Of a stretch of DNA of 64,000 bases, positions 1 to 11,063 are shown in pieces. Source of the DNA: Symsagittifera roscoffensis (taxonomy: Eukaryota; Xenacoelomorpha; Acoela; Convolutidae); the NCBI RefSeq assembly GCF_963678635.1, contig NC_087066.1, positions 56,128,312 through 56,192,311 of the forward strand. The letters are read 5' to 3'. The notes under the pieces were generated by a model. That model was not told the origin of the DNA. It did not search any database and worked only from the letters and a program-made list of their open reading frames with translations. The first letter of the stretch is position 1, and each line of letters opens with the position of its first letter. Position numbers and translations under genes: made by a program.

Positions 1-519
1 TCACTATCCAATCAAGCACAAATTAAGTTGATTTTAAAATTAAAAACAACAAAAAAAAATATAATGACAGAATATGAATACCTCTATAAAAAACGTATGT
101 GTATTGTACTTTTAGTCGGTCGCAGTACAATAGTCGAACTTGTCTTTTAAAGAAAAAGTTTTCCCTGCTTGGTGCTGCACCAAAAAGACAAAACTTTGAA
201 GGCAGTAATTTTCTCAAGTGGGCGTCTATTGCACCCACCGAGTACCTATCTGCCTTCGGACTGCCCGAGCTAGACCTACTAATATCCTCAGGGCAGTCAC
301 TTTTCACAAAAACGTATTGGGTTTCAATCCACACCAATTAATTACGCTCTTTTTAGTTTAGACTTAGTGTAGCGAATATCCGAGTTCGGACCTGTTTTGT
401 TTATGGTCTGGTTTTTATTGAAAGGCAAGTTACCAGTGCAGTCACTGATTCCTAGCCTGTCTGCTAATAACCTAATACCTCTCACTGTAGTCCTTCTTCC
501 GTTTACCTAAGTCCTTTGA

Positions 520-870
520 TAAAATAATACCCCTCCGGATTGGCAAAAATATGACCCTTCCGGATTGGCAAAATTGAGACCCCTCCGGATTGAGACCCCT
601 CTGAGTTAGTAAATGTAAGACCGCTCCGGATTGAGACCCCTCCGGTTTTGTGAAAACAAGACCCCTCCGGATTGGGACCCCTCCGAATTTGAAAAAATTT
701 TGAACCCTCCGGATTGGGAGCCCTCTGGATTCGTAAAATTAGCTTTTCTGAGACTTTCTTAATTTTCAACCTATACCCCTCCGGATACGTTCTCCGATGC
801 TATTTTGCTTTTTTAAATAAACTGGGAAGGGTATGTAAGGCTTTCCTAGACCCTTCCGGATTGAAGTTAG
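520..870. repeat. Irregular minisatellite, ACCCCTCCGGATTG unit
   Basis: The motif ACCCCTCCGGATTG, with variants ACCCTTCCGGATTG and ACCCCTCTGGATT, recurs about ten times with spacers of a few to about 30 bases. Single outlying copies occur near 1420, 1890 and 3095, and there is a two-copy direct repeat at 2120-2170. The core holds the palindrome TCCGGA. It occupies the leader of element Y, where A and B carry a TGTCCCAAGAC minisatellite. Confidence 0.85.
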
Positions 871-2119
871 GCATCTTATTTGACAATTCACGCTAACGGT
901 GAAGTGTCTTATCGCTAGCCTAACTTCGGCTCGATTAAGGTTCTCCTGTGCCTTTAGCCTTCCCTTTTTTTCTAGAATACCCTAAAATTACTTTGTTCAA
1001 CCGCTATTACCTTTTGGTAGGGGTGTAAGGGCTTTCCTAAAAAAAATTTATAAAACGTGAAGGGTCTACCCTCCCAAATTGGTGAATTTGCTAAAAACCA
1101 TCTCAAAAACTTTTCAAGCTTTTTTTTTCGAAAAACTTTTTTCCCTATCAGTAAGCTCAGCTAATTTCTGATCTATTGGTACCAAGATTAACTGGATTTG
1201 TCCAGTAGTTTCAAAGTTATTAACCAAAACGTCTTTTTTCTAAAGTCAAAAAATTTCTCTCTTATAGATTCCGCCTAACTTTTTCCACAATTCTGTTCTT
1301 TTCGACCTAAAAATTATTGATCCGAGCTCAAAAGGCTTATACTTTTCTAGTTCAATGCAGTAGACCCGATCTAAAACGCTTTAGTTGAAAAAATTTGCGA
1401 AAAACTATGCTACTTGTACCCCTCTGGATTGATGAATCCACCAAATCAAACACGTTAATTTCGATTTCTCTGCAACCCGGAAGGTTTTCGGGTAGCGGGT
1501 TTTAAAACTTGTAGATTCACTAGTGGACGTGGTCCGAACAACTATTTTTACTGTCCTAACTCAAAAATTTCAAAAAATTTTACGAAATTATAGTGTTTCA
1601 AACTATCAAAAATCGCGAAAACTCGGTTTTCGGTACCAAAACAGTTCCAACCACTTTCGAACTAAACTTAACCGGTTCTATCTATTATAGTGATGCTGTT
1701 ACGAGGAAACACACTAATTTAGCGCTTTTTTCCGTTTCAAAATTTATCGATATCTCAAAAATCGCGACTTGTGGGGGGATCAAAATATCGCTATTTTGAC
1801 CTAAAAACCGGTCTGCTTTCTGTGTTTTTCCCTGAAAAACGGTATAAGAGTATTAATAAAGGCTATATAAGTAATAATATTAGTAATACTATACCCCTCC
1901 GGGTTTGTTTAATATCCGAATTAAGGTGCTTAACTCGGATATTCGCAGTTTGGTGAAGGGTCACTACAGTGCAGCACTGTCGAACCCCCCACAGATTACT
2001 ATCTTAATTTTTGTACCAAAAGGGATACAAAACTTGTTAACGATACCCAACAGTCGATTGTTGTTGTCGTTGAGCCCCATCTCCTTGCTCCTTGTACTGC
2101 TTGCCGGATCAATCTTCTC

Positions 2120-2170
2120 CCGAGACCCCTCCGGATTGAGCGCAAATCAGCTGACCCTTCCGGATTGAGC
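2120..2170. repeat. Two-copy direct repeat with CCGGATTGAGCGCAA core
   Basis: Two copies of a unit containing CCTTCCGGATTGAGCGCAA or CCCTCCGGATTGAGCGCAA sit side by side. They are an outlier of the CCTCCGGATT family, with a longer conserved 3' flank than the array at 520-870. Confidence 0.75.
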
Positions 2171-2600
2171 GCAATTTATCATTAACGTGCTTAAATGCTC
2201 AAATAACCCTACAGTAGAAGCCTCACAAACGGGCTACAAAATTGATCGTAACAATCCTGACTGATATAAATGCCTGTAACAACAATATATCTATCAACAA
2301 CAAACGGGAGGGTCGGATCACATCTTGTCTGGCGGTTTAGGTTTTATATATATCTTTAAGTGATTTTGGTCACGGACCACTCAGGAAATGACGGGACCGC
2401 GAATCCCCCACCCTTCCTGGTTCGTGAATTTTTGGTCTTAACTAGGTTAAAGAGATATTCACGGTAATCCGGAGGGCTTCCGCGTTCCAAACTACCCTTC
2501 CGCCCCGACGGTTTAGGCCTACTAAGGGCGTTAATGTGAGCATCCGCTCGGCGCGGAGTGCTCGTTAACGGTTCTGCCGGTCATGATGTTAAAAAAGAAT

Positions 2601-2617
2601 AACACCCAGGAGCGCCA
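2601..2617 (-). promoter_or_regulatory. Putative tRNA primer-binding site of element Y
   Basis: On the minus strand this reads TGGCGCTCCTGGGTGTT, beginning with TGG as expected for pairing with a tRNA 3'-CCA end. It lies 12 bases from the LTR edge at 2630. The same 17 bases occur at 56092-56108, 11 bases from the 5' LTR of B, although the flanking sequences have diverged. That conservation supports a functional site. I could not identify the tRNA. Confidence 0.65.
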
Positions 2618-2629
2618 TAAAAACATCTA

Positions 2630-3735
2630 TGTAACATTCGCCCGGAAGATACATATCGACGGAAAATAAAACTAAGTCCTAAGACGACTGGCCAACGTCT
2701 AAACAGAGCTTTACTTGCTTTTAACCGTCTCTACCAAGCCAGTACTTTCGGTGGTCTTTCTAACATCGGGTCGACAAAAACGTTACTGCTTTCGGCTTCG
2801 GTCAAAACACTCAAATTAACTAGATTACATGCAGAAATAGTGAGCTCATGGCTGGGTCTCAGTATCCCCAGACCACGAGATCACTCCTAAAATCAGGGCT
2901 ACTACGATTTATTAAATTATTATTGTTTTTGTTCAGTAGATAAAAATCATCATCTCCATCGAAGATGGATCAACCCTTTCCCCCAACTCCTAGCTTCTCA
3001 TCTTAGCAGAATAAACTCAGATGTTAATTAAATTCAATTTAGGACAAAATAGGGAAGCTAAAAGTTTATATAAGTTAATAAAAGTTCCAGTCCCGAGACC
3101 CCTCCGGATTCCTGAATCCGGGGAAATAAGGCTCTTATCTTCCTTCCGGAAGGCTGTTTTCCACCCTTCACCGTTGTTCGCAACGGCCTTGCAACTATTG
3201 TAGCGACACAATAGTTGCAACTCGGAACGGTCTCTGCTATTCCTGCAATCTGTTGTTGCTTCTCAATCACAATTTCCGTTGTTATCGCTATCGCAACTAA
3301 TGTTGTTGTGTTTTTCTCTGGTTTTCTATCAAAAATGGCCGTTTCTGACGTTTCTCAGAAAATATGACGTCATACTTTGAATTTAAAATTTCAAAATACC
3401 AGAATATCTTGACCTTCACCGTTTTACTAATCGTCCCAATAACGTTGTTAATCACTTAAAACCGTCAATTCGGAAGGTGCGCTGCTAAAATTCCGAATCT
3501 GCTGAATTTGCATTTTGGTCCATTCTGGTCGAATGTCACACTTTTTGAGTAACTGCGAAACTTCAAGGCCGTGACGTATCTATATTTTTGAACGAATTTT
3601 TTAAAAAATTACTTCGTCACGGCAAGTAGACCCTTCCCAATTCGTTAAATTGAACGATTACCACCGTTAATTCTTCGAAACTACCAATTCTCTCACTCAA
3701 AAGTCACCAAAAGAAATTCGTTCTTGCCATGCATT
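2630..3735 (-). repeat. Diverged LTR between elements Y and Z
   Basis: The left edge is TGTAACATTCG next to a primer-binding site, as in B, so this is the 5' LTR of Y. The right part runs into a CATACTCCCCGGAC block (3763-3775) that in A, B and C lies about 30 bases inside the 3' LTR edge, so the same LTR appears to serve as the 3' LTR of Z. The body is not recognisably similar to the A, B or C LTRs. The right boundary is uncertain by tens of bases. Inside are a perfect hairpin at 3189-3220 and one copy (3510-3540) of a 31-bp repeat. Confidence 0.5.
3189..3220. repeat. Perfect 13-bp inverted repeat with 6-nt loop
   Basis: TTGCAACTATTGT, a six-base spacer AGCGAC, then the exact reverse complement. 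It lies within the diverged Y/Z LTR. A stem this long without mismatches in otherwise decayed sequence stands out. Its role is unknown. Confidence 0.85.
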
Positions 3736-3762
3736 TTGGCCGCCATTCTGGTCGAATGTCAC
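3510..3762. repeat. Spaced direct repeat, two copies of about 31 bp
   Basis: Copies at 3510-3540 and 3731-3762 share GCATTTTGG, then CCATTCTGGTCGAATGTCACA, with a 2-base insertion in the second. The second copy lies next to the CTCCCCGGAC block at the LTR/internal boundary of element Z, which leaves the exact LTR end ambiguous. Confidence 0.75.
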
Positions 3763-4900
3763 ATACTCCCCGGACAGCCCGATCAAAATCCTCTTGATCC
3801 TCTTGAAATTCATTAAATTGGCGCAGTGTCATTGAACAGAATTTACCAATTTCAATAATTTTTATCTGCATCATTTTGACTCACTGCAAATTACAAATGG
3901 CATCATGCTACACTGTTGTAACCTTGTAACTTTTTTCACTAATCTGCTTTTCCAGGATGTGATTCGAGATAAAAACATCCTTTCTGAGTTTTAGTGCCAT
4001 TATCTTGACGTAAAACTTCTTCTCCTAGCTTTAAAATGTGTTGGGACGCAGGACAGTCTTGCCAACCAACAAACTAAAACTATCCTACTATGTTTCCTCT
4101 CTTCGTAAATTTAGTTGTTATTGGTCCTGAATATTAAATTTAGGAAACTCGGTGGTTCGGTCGAACAATGCTATAATCTACCTCTTCAAGAGAATACTCA
4201 TGTCTTTCATGTCACCACAAAGTAAGCAGTCATCTTAGTTGATCAAAAACAGTCATGGCGGCTAGAATATTTCAATTATTTCTCTTTAAAATCTCTCTAA
4301 AAAATTATGAGTGTCTTCAAAAACACTTATTCAAATCACCATGCAAATTTATAAGTGCAACAATTTCCAAACTCAAAAATAACTAAAAGTTTTTCTTTCA
4401 ATCAATTTCAATTTCAAGCTCAGTTGCTTGGTTTCTCATTTGAGTTTTTTTTCGCACAACAGCAATTCTGAAATTTATTTTCCTTTCTTTGCTACTCCTT
4501 CGTTCTTTCCTTTCTTTTGGTTCCTATCGTAGAAGATCTATAATTTCTAAATTTTTCCAATTTTTCTCCTTTTTGCATCTTGTCATTCGGCTTTTGTCAC
4601 TGCTCCCTCTCCTCCTCCAGTGACATCCACTCCGCATTCTCGGTTTCAGTGTCTTGCAACACATCGGTGGACATTCTGACGCTGTTTGAGGCAGTCCTCC
4701 ATCACCTCTGCTCTTCTACCTTTTGTTTGCAACAAGGAAGACGGCCCACATAAGTTTACCTATTTCTGCAGAAGCTGTTGTGGAGGCACAATGTCACATT
4801 CATCCCAGATCTTCATTCAACATTTCTTCTCTTTCTCTCCCATCACAATCATTCGTTTTCAATGTCCTCTTCACTGCGGTGGTCACTGCCTTCCGATGTG
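3736..4900 (-). other. 3' non-coding region of element Z
   Basis: This lies between the Z LTR and the last recognisable ORF2 codons. It is AT-rich with no supported gene. By position it corresponds to the roughly 460-bp stretch between ORF2 and the 3' LTR in B and C, but is about 1.1 kb long and has diverged beyond alignment by eye, except for CATACTCCCCGGAC at its LTR-proximal end. Confidence 0.5.
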
Positions 4901-7900
4901 TCACAAAAGCCCGTTTGAAAGCTTCTGATTGACCCTATGTCCAGCTGGTACGAAATTTACACTCTGCTGTGCTTCGACATATGCTATGCTTTTTGACATC
5001 TCGTTCAAAGCTGCAGTCATGTAGGCTCTGAGCCATGGCATCAGTCGTCTCCTCGCCCATATTCTCTTCACTTGCACCGGAATATTCAAGATATCGCACA
5101 TTGTCTCAAAAAGTTCTGAATCTTTTAGACAACCAAGTTCCTCTAACTGTTCTTCGGTCGGTGCTTCTTGTCGATTATTCTCCTTAACATGAGCTTCCAG
5201 CCATCGAGTCGCCATCATAACTCCAACTATTGCTATCGTTATGGGTTGTGATGAGTCTGGTAAACAATGGAGATTACTCCAGAGTCCGAGATCATCACCA
5301 GATTACTTCGCCCAGGATACCACCATGTTTGTAGCAAACAATGGCATGGGAACTCATCATGTGTCAACATGATGCTTCTCCAGTATCGTTTCCCCGACTC
5401 TTCCAGTAGCGGTTCCACTTCCATCATCACTCGGTGGATTTCATCATTCTCGTCTACTGTATATTAATCGTTCGCTGTTGATCCTCTCTGCTTGTGTCTC
5501 TCAAAATCACCGAAGTTTCAACTAGTATTGGCTCCCTTCCTAGTATCGGTACCAACTCGTCCTTGGTTCTTCCTGGATTTGCGGCAAACATCCCTGTGAG
5601 CAGCTCGTAAGATTTCTCCGACAATCTCGCAAGTCTTACACATTTTTGCACGGAGAAGGCTTGATCTACGATTGTCCTCGTACTCGTTATATCCACAGCT
5701 ACAAAGTGTACTGGGTATCGGATTTTGTACATCGGCACGATGGTCGAGCCAACTAGGTATCTGGTTCTAGGCGGTCGGTGATAAGTTTCACTCTGCCTGA
5801 TAATAATTTCCACTTTTTTCGATTCTCTCCATTTTCCAAAATACTTCTGTTCAGTTTGCAACACTTCTGGAAACACTTCTACCCTGATTGTTGTGACTAT
5901 CTCATATTTCCGTTCTAGATTCAATAGTGACTCTAAAGAACCAAATATGCTGTAGAACCCTAGTGCAGTCACTAGATTCACTTCAGTTCCTCCATGGCAA
6001 TCAGCGATTAGTTCTGTTTCCGTTTTTGCTTTCGTCACTATTTTTCCGAACAGTATCGTCAATTGCTTACGCTGTTTCGCAAGTGTCTTCACGCAGTCGA
6101 GTACTCCACACTTATGAGCTTCTAGTCCACAAAACTTCGCCAGACAGCTACCAGGTTTGACCCAATCTTCTCGTCCCCAGCCAGGCAAATCTACGTTATT
6201 CTCTCGGTTGCTCCTAGAGGCTGTTGTCGTCAAGTGTAGATGATGTTGCGGTCACACAATGTTGCATTTAATTCTCTTTGTACATCCTGCGTCGCTCGTA
6301 ATTTCGAATCAGCATTGGGACTCGGACACTATAATGGTTTCATTAACTTCCACACCCACATCAGGCTCGTCCTCAGTAAATTATCCGAGAAACTCAACCC
6401 AAATTCCACTCGGTTATCAGAATTCGGTATGGAAGGTGCAGTCACCTTTTCTTCCAATACAAGTCCCAATTTGACCTGCTGACTGGCAATGCTTCTAATC
6501 GTTGGTACTCTCGACGACCAGAATCTCAGCAACACCGCTTTTTTGTAATCGAAGTGACAATCACGTATGTCCTCAAGTGACAAACACGTATGATGAAGAG
6601 ATTATATGCCAATCCAACAATTCCAGACACATGATGGTATGACTTTTTTCTGATCGGTCCACAGTTTTCACTGGACTTCAACGGTGTCCCCATTGATTTT
6701 TTCGTAAGCCTTAGCTCCTTGTTCGAGAATCTTCGGATGCCATCGGTCTTCTTCCGGGGTTCTAGTTCTACAGGTTCTTTCATATTCATTGGCTTGCTTT
6801 CATGAATGTCCAACAGCGCTTATAAGATCAAAGTCTTCGCTAAATGACTACCTTCTCTCAGAATTTTTGCACAGGCACTCAACGATGGCACCGACATTTG
6901 TTTCAACATGAACCGGACTAAACAGAGAGCTTTTCTCCGTCTCGCACACGCTACTGCCGCTCCATCACAGATCATAAGGTCCCTTGAACTCCTCATCAAG
7001 AGCACCTTCTCTTCTTTCGACCTCTTCGTTTCTTCCGAGTCATACTCTTCTATCGTCAGCCCGTCATACACCAAGCAAATCTGAAATGAAACTCAGTTCT
7101 GACGTACGGTATCGCTATCAGAGCATGTATTTTCGGATTATTCGCATCTCTTCTTCAAAGTGACGTAGTACAGCAGCTCTCCAAGCTAATCTCATCAAAT
7201 GCTCAACGTGTGCATTTCTGATGAGACTAACGTTCCATACGCCTTTTGCTTCATCGTCGTGCCCTGTATCTTTTCTTCCAGTTAACCTTACATGGCGTCT
7301 TTATTTTCTGGGTGTCCTCTAGCTGAGTTCATGTACTCCATTCGATACTGTCAATTGGTTAAACTCCAAGAGGTCAGCTGTCCTATGACGCTTCCCTTTC
7401 CCTGATTCATGCCTGATGGTCTGAAATTCCGAAGTGTACTTTCACTACATTGGCTGAGTATCTCCATTTCTAAGGTGGCTCCAGTAAGAGTGCGGTCACT
7501 CCTCTCGGTCTTATAACTGGCTGATCATAATTCTGCCATGAGGATGGGTGTCACCATCGTTACATCGGTCATCGTTCTGGATGTGCCAGGCAAGCTGTCA
7601 TCGCCTTGCCCCATATCCTTGACATCATCGATTCGCTTTCGTTTAGCTGAGTTAACAGCTCTTGCTGAAATTTCAGAGTCCACTTTTTGTTTTGCCAGTT
7701 TTTGTTAACGTCACTTTTTTGCCCAAATTCATCTTCATGTCAATGGTATTGTCGATCACCATTGTTCCTTTCCTTTTTGACTTCTGGACAGGTATACAAC
7801 CTCTTCGTTGTTTTTTGATGCGTCGCCTTGATCGGAAAGTTAGCTTCACTTTCATCAGTGGCCGAATCAGTAAAAACAATTCGTTCCTTTTCCCTTCACA

Positions 7901-10863
7901 CTCGTCCAATTTGTCAAGGTTTTCCTGCATCAGTGGTCTGTTGAGACCTGTCTTCAACAAGGACTTGGTCCCGTAGAAATGCACTACTTCCAGATTTCCT
8001 CCGTGAAAGCAACTCTGTCCATGCCACAGCCTGTTTTGTTCTCATGATCTCTGTGGTGAGCTTCCTACTCTCCTTCTGGCACGGTTCCCAAGAAAGTTAC
8101 TCGGGCTGCACGCTCTATTCTTCTCCTAGGAGGAGACTCCGTGAAAAGTTTCTTTGCAATGATTTTCATCTTGCCTGGAGACCTGTTCTCCAGCAAATCA
8201 TGGGTTGTTTCCATAAAATCTGAGGGAGGTTTGAGCGCTGAAGTTTCATCTTCTCCTAGTTCAATCGTCCCTGTCAATGTTTCTGCTCTTACTTCGTCAT
8301 CGTCCCAGAAATGGAAGTCAAAGCTAGACGCACGACCTACTGAGGCTCCATCGTAGTCCTTACCGCTTGGTCCTGTTCCATCGGTTCTTGCGGTTGACGG
8401 TCTTCTCTCTCCTCGTCGTCTCGCTTTTCATTCTTTCCTGTCACTGTCCTTGTTCGATGTTTGTCGTTTCGCCTGGAACCTTTGGCACGACTAGCTTGTC
8501 AGCTGATCGGTCTTCGTTTTCTCCGTGTTTTATCTTAACTTCCTCACAGCCGAAGGGCGCTAGAGCAGTCCTAGTCAGCAGTTTCTCAGTTATTGCCAAC
8601 TCTGGTATCTTCGTCTTCACTATCAATGCGGCTTCTTGCAAGTCAGCCTTGCCTCTCATGATAGTTGGCGCCAGGTCCAACTTGGCCCTTTCTTCCTCGA
8701 ATCTTCCTAGTTTCGGAGTGGCCGCGCTGCTCATCGACTCATCTACATCTGCAAAATGCGTGTATTGCAGCACGGCAACATTTCTGCATCTGAAGCACGG
8801 GTCCATAGATTCAGAGAACTTCGCCATCCTTCTTTCAATGGTCTCGAAGGCTCTCAACCTGATATTGTATACCACGGAGTCTGCTTCGAGCAACATCCTC
8901 CGGATTAAAAGAAATTCAGGTATTTCTTCTGGTAGTTTTTTTAATCACTCCAGTCTTCCGTTTCTTTTCTCACCTACGGATATGGGACTATCAATCGAGG
9001 AATTCTAGTTATTTCGCCGGTCGTTCTGTCGTAGGGTCTCAAATTCCACAGTTTTGGGAACAATTCGATATGAACTCTATCCACTTCGCCCATTCGGTCA
9101 CGGAAGTGGCCATAGATGTTAACTGCGGTCATATCTGGCTCTGCTATCTTCGCGAACTGCAAGTCCTCGCTCATCAATTCGCGTAGCACATTCTGCTCAC
9201 ACCAATTGAGTATGCTCCCGTCCACTGCTGAAATGAGGTTCAGGTGCAACACTGACCTTTCATTTCGCGTCAGGGAATGCAAGCGTCCCTGCCGGACCGT
9301 ATATCGTCGTCACAAACTCGCTGACTCCCTGATCAGTGCTAAGGGTTGTGTCCTCATAGCTAGGCTTAAATCAGTACGTGGGGGCATGCCTCCCACATAA
9401 CATCGCACATCTTCTTCTTTTTCTATCGTCTTGTATTCTTCTGTTCGATTCCTAAGCGATTCTGCTGTAGGACGCATTGGATGATAGTATGTCTCAGATC
9501 CCGTTTTTTAGTGCAGGAAACGGTAGCCCTTTTCATATGGAGTTTTTTCACTTTTTCTCTCATCTGCTCGGGATAACGGGTTAAATTCATTAAAACTCTC
9601 AACTTTCCGTGCGTGATCGCGTTTAGTGTCATCATGATTCCATCCAGTGGGAGGTTTTGTATTCCCTCAGTGAGCAGCACTGCTGGTCCTTCTACAAAAT
9701 TTTATGCTCCAAAAGTCACGAACAGTCCCAGGATTACTACGATAGATAATCCCGTGACGAACTTAAAGAATTCCCATATCAGATAGTGAGAGAGTTGTGG
9801 GCAAATTTTCGCCAGGAAGGACGCGATCCATCCTGGTCCCAACCCTTCCAACATGCTATCTGCCCTCTGGGAATCTTCTTCTCCTCTCACACTCTGCGTA
9901 CAGGATGCTTCGAGTAATATCTGGCTCATCCTGTCTATGAAATCCGCTGGTTTCTCTCCTCCATTTTCAGCCAAATTCAGTTCTCTTACTAGGTAAGCGT
10001 GGATCTTCGTGATTTTCGTGGGGCCCCGCTCAAAAGCGTCCATGTCCAATTCGAGGCGTTAAAAGTCAAGTGCAGCCACTTGTTTGACTCCGGTTTCGTT
10101 CGCAAAACCATAGCTTTCAAATGAGCTTTAGTTTCTTTGGCAGTCTGACTCTTGGGGTCTTCCTTCTTCATCAAATTCCCCTCCTCTGAACCACGGATCA
10201 TTAGACATTCCCACTATTACTTGACGATCATCGTCAACTCCCAGTTTAATTTTGAGCTGTCTGCTGAATTCGTACAGTTCCAATTCCAACATTTCACTTA
10301 ACACCAGCATATGTAGCGAATGTTCTTTGAATCCTCTCATAGCGTTTAAGATATCCGAACATACTGCAGACAATTCCGACCGAAATGGCCTCAGATTCTT
10401 CCTCTTCACTCCGCGGTTTGGGACAGGTATGATCACATCTTATTTCATTTCTGAGAATAACGTTATCATTGCATACACAAACTTAAGACAATCCGGGAGG
10501 TGCACATATCCCGGGGATAACACGAACACTGGCTTTGACGTTATCTTCTTGAACCCGCTTTCCCTTAACACGTCCATGATCTCGCCCATGGACTCCAGAA
10601 TATCTTTAATTTGGTTTGTCGTTGAACCCGATCGCCATTGATGTGGATTGCATCCAATCCATGTCGGTTCCCGCCAATACTTATACATCGGGACAGAACA
10701 AAGACTTAGAGGTATGCACGAAGTCCAAGCTCGCAATCACGAATATTTTGCTTTCCTCATCTCTGCTTTTTCGTATGCGGCGAAGATGGGCTCGTCTATT
10801 CAGAACTTCAATTCATCATATCTTCTAGCATCACCTTCTTGGGCTGCCTTTTTTTGGATAGGC
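4901..10863 (-). pseudogene. Decayed ORF2 of element Z
   Basis: A chain of minus-strand fragments in shifting frames follows the order of ORF2 of element B. From the N-terminal side there is the second SGNH-like domain (about 10,130-10,860, with a conserved SPGY..P..L.FVYA block), then a hydrophobic segment (about 9,720-9,850, rich in I, V, L and F), the middle region, and the C-terminal region (4,901-6,233). The last keeps the CX4CX4HXCX4C motif near 6,100-6,160 and the block FSVQKCVRLARLS, which is FSVPKCVRLARMS in B. Identity to B is low, so Z is an old or distinct family member. Many frameshifts and stops break it. The N-terminal third, including the first SGNH domain, is missing, probably inside or beyond the N gap. 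Confidence 0.85.
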
Positions 10864-11063
10864 NNNNNNNNNNNNNNNNNNNNNNNNNNNNNNNNNNNNN
10901 NNNNNNNNNNNNNNNNNNNNNNNNNNNNNNNNNNNNNNNNNNNNNNNNNNNNNNNNNNNNNNNNNNNNNNNNNNNNNNNNNNNNNNNNNNNNNNNNNNNN
11001 NNNNNNNNNNNNNNNNNNNNNNNNNNNNNNNNNNNNNNNNNNNNNNNNNNNNNNNNNNNNNNN
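10864..11063. other. Assembly gap of 200 N
   Basis: Exactly 200 undetermined bases. On the right is ORF1 sequence of Z from shortly after the integrase, and on the left ORF2 sequence from its second SGNH-like domain. In element B these points are several kilobases apart, so the gap is probably a fixed-size placeholder hiding the macro-like domain, the intergenic region and the start of ORF2, unless those were deleted. Confidence 0.98.

Larger units (their letters stand above)
1..2629 (-). other. Leader region of diverged LTR element Y
   Basis: This stretch has no convincing gene; open frames here are short and overlap on both strands. Position and content match the leaders of elements A and B: it ends in the same primer-binding-site block followed by TGTAACATTCG, the LTR edge seen elsewhere in the window, and it carries a minisatellite in the same relative place as theirs, with a different unit. 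The Gag start of Y would lie left of position 1. Sequence between about 900 and 1880 is AT-rich, with nothing I can name. The assignment to a leader is inferred from the shared boundary. Confidence 0.6.

Noticed and set aside
1-4900. Host genes in the left 5 kb
   Set aside because: Only short overlapping frames occur, with no conserved domain. Boundaries and repeats identify leader, LTR and 3' non-coding sequence of retroelements.
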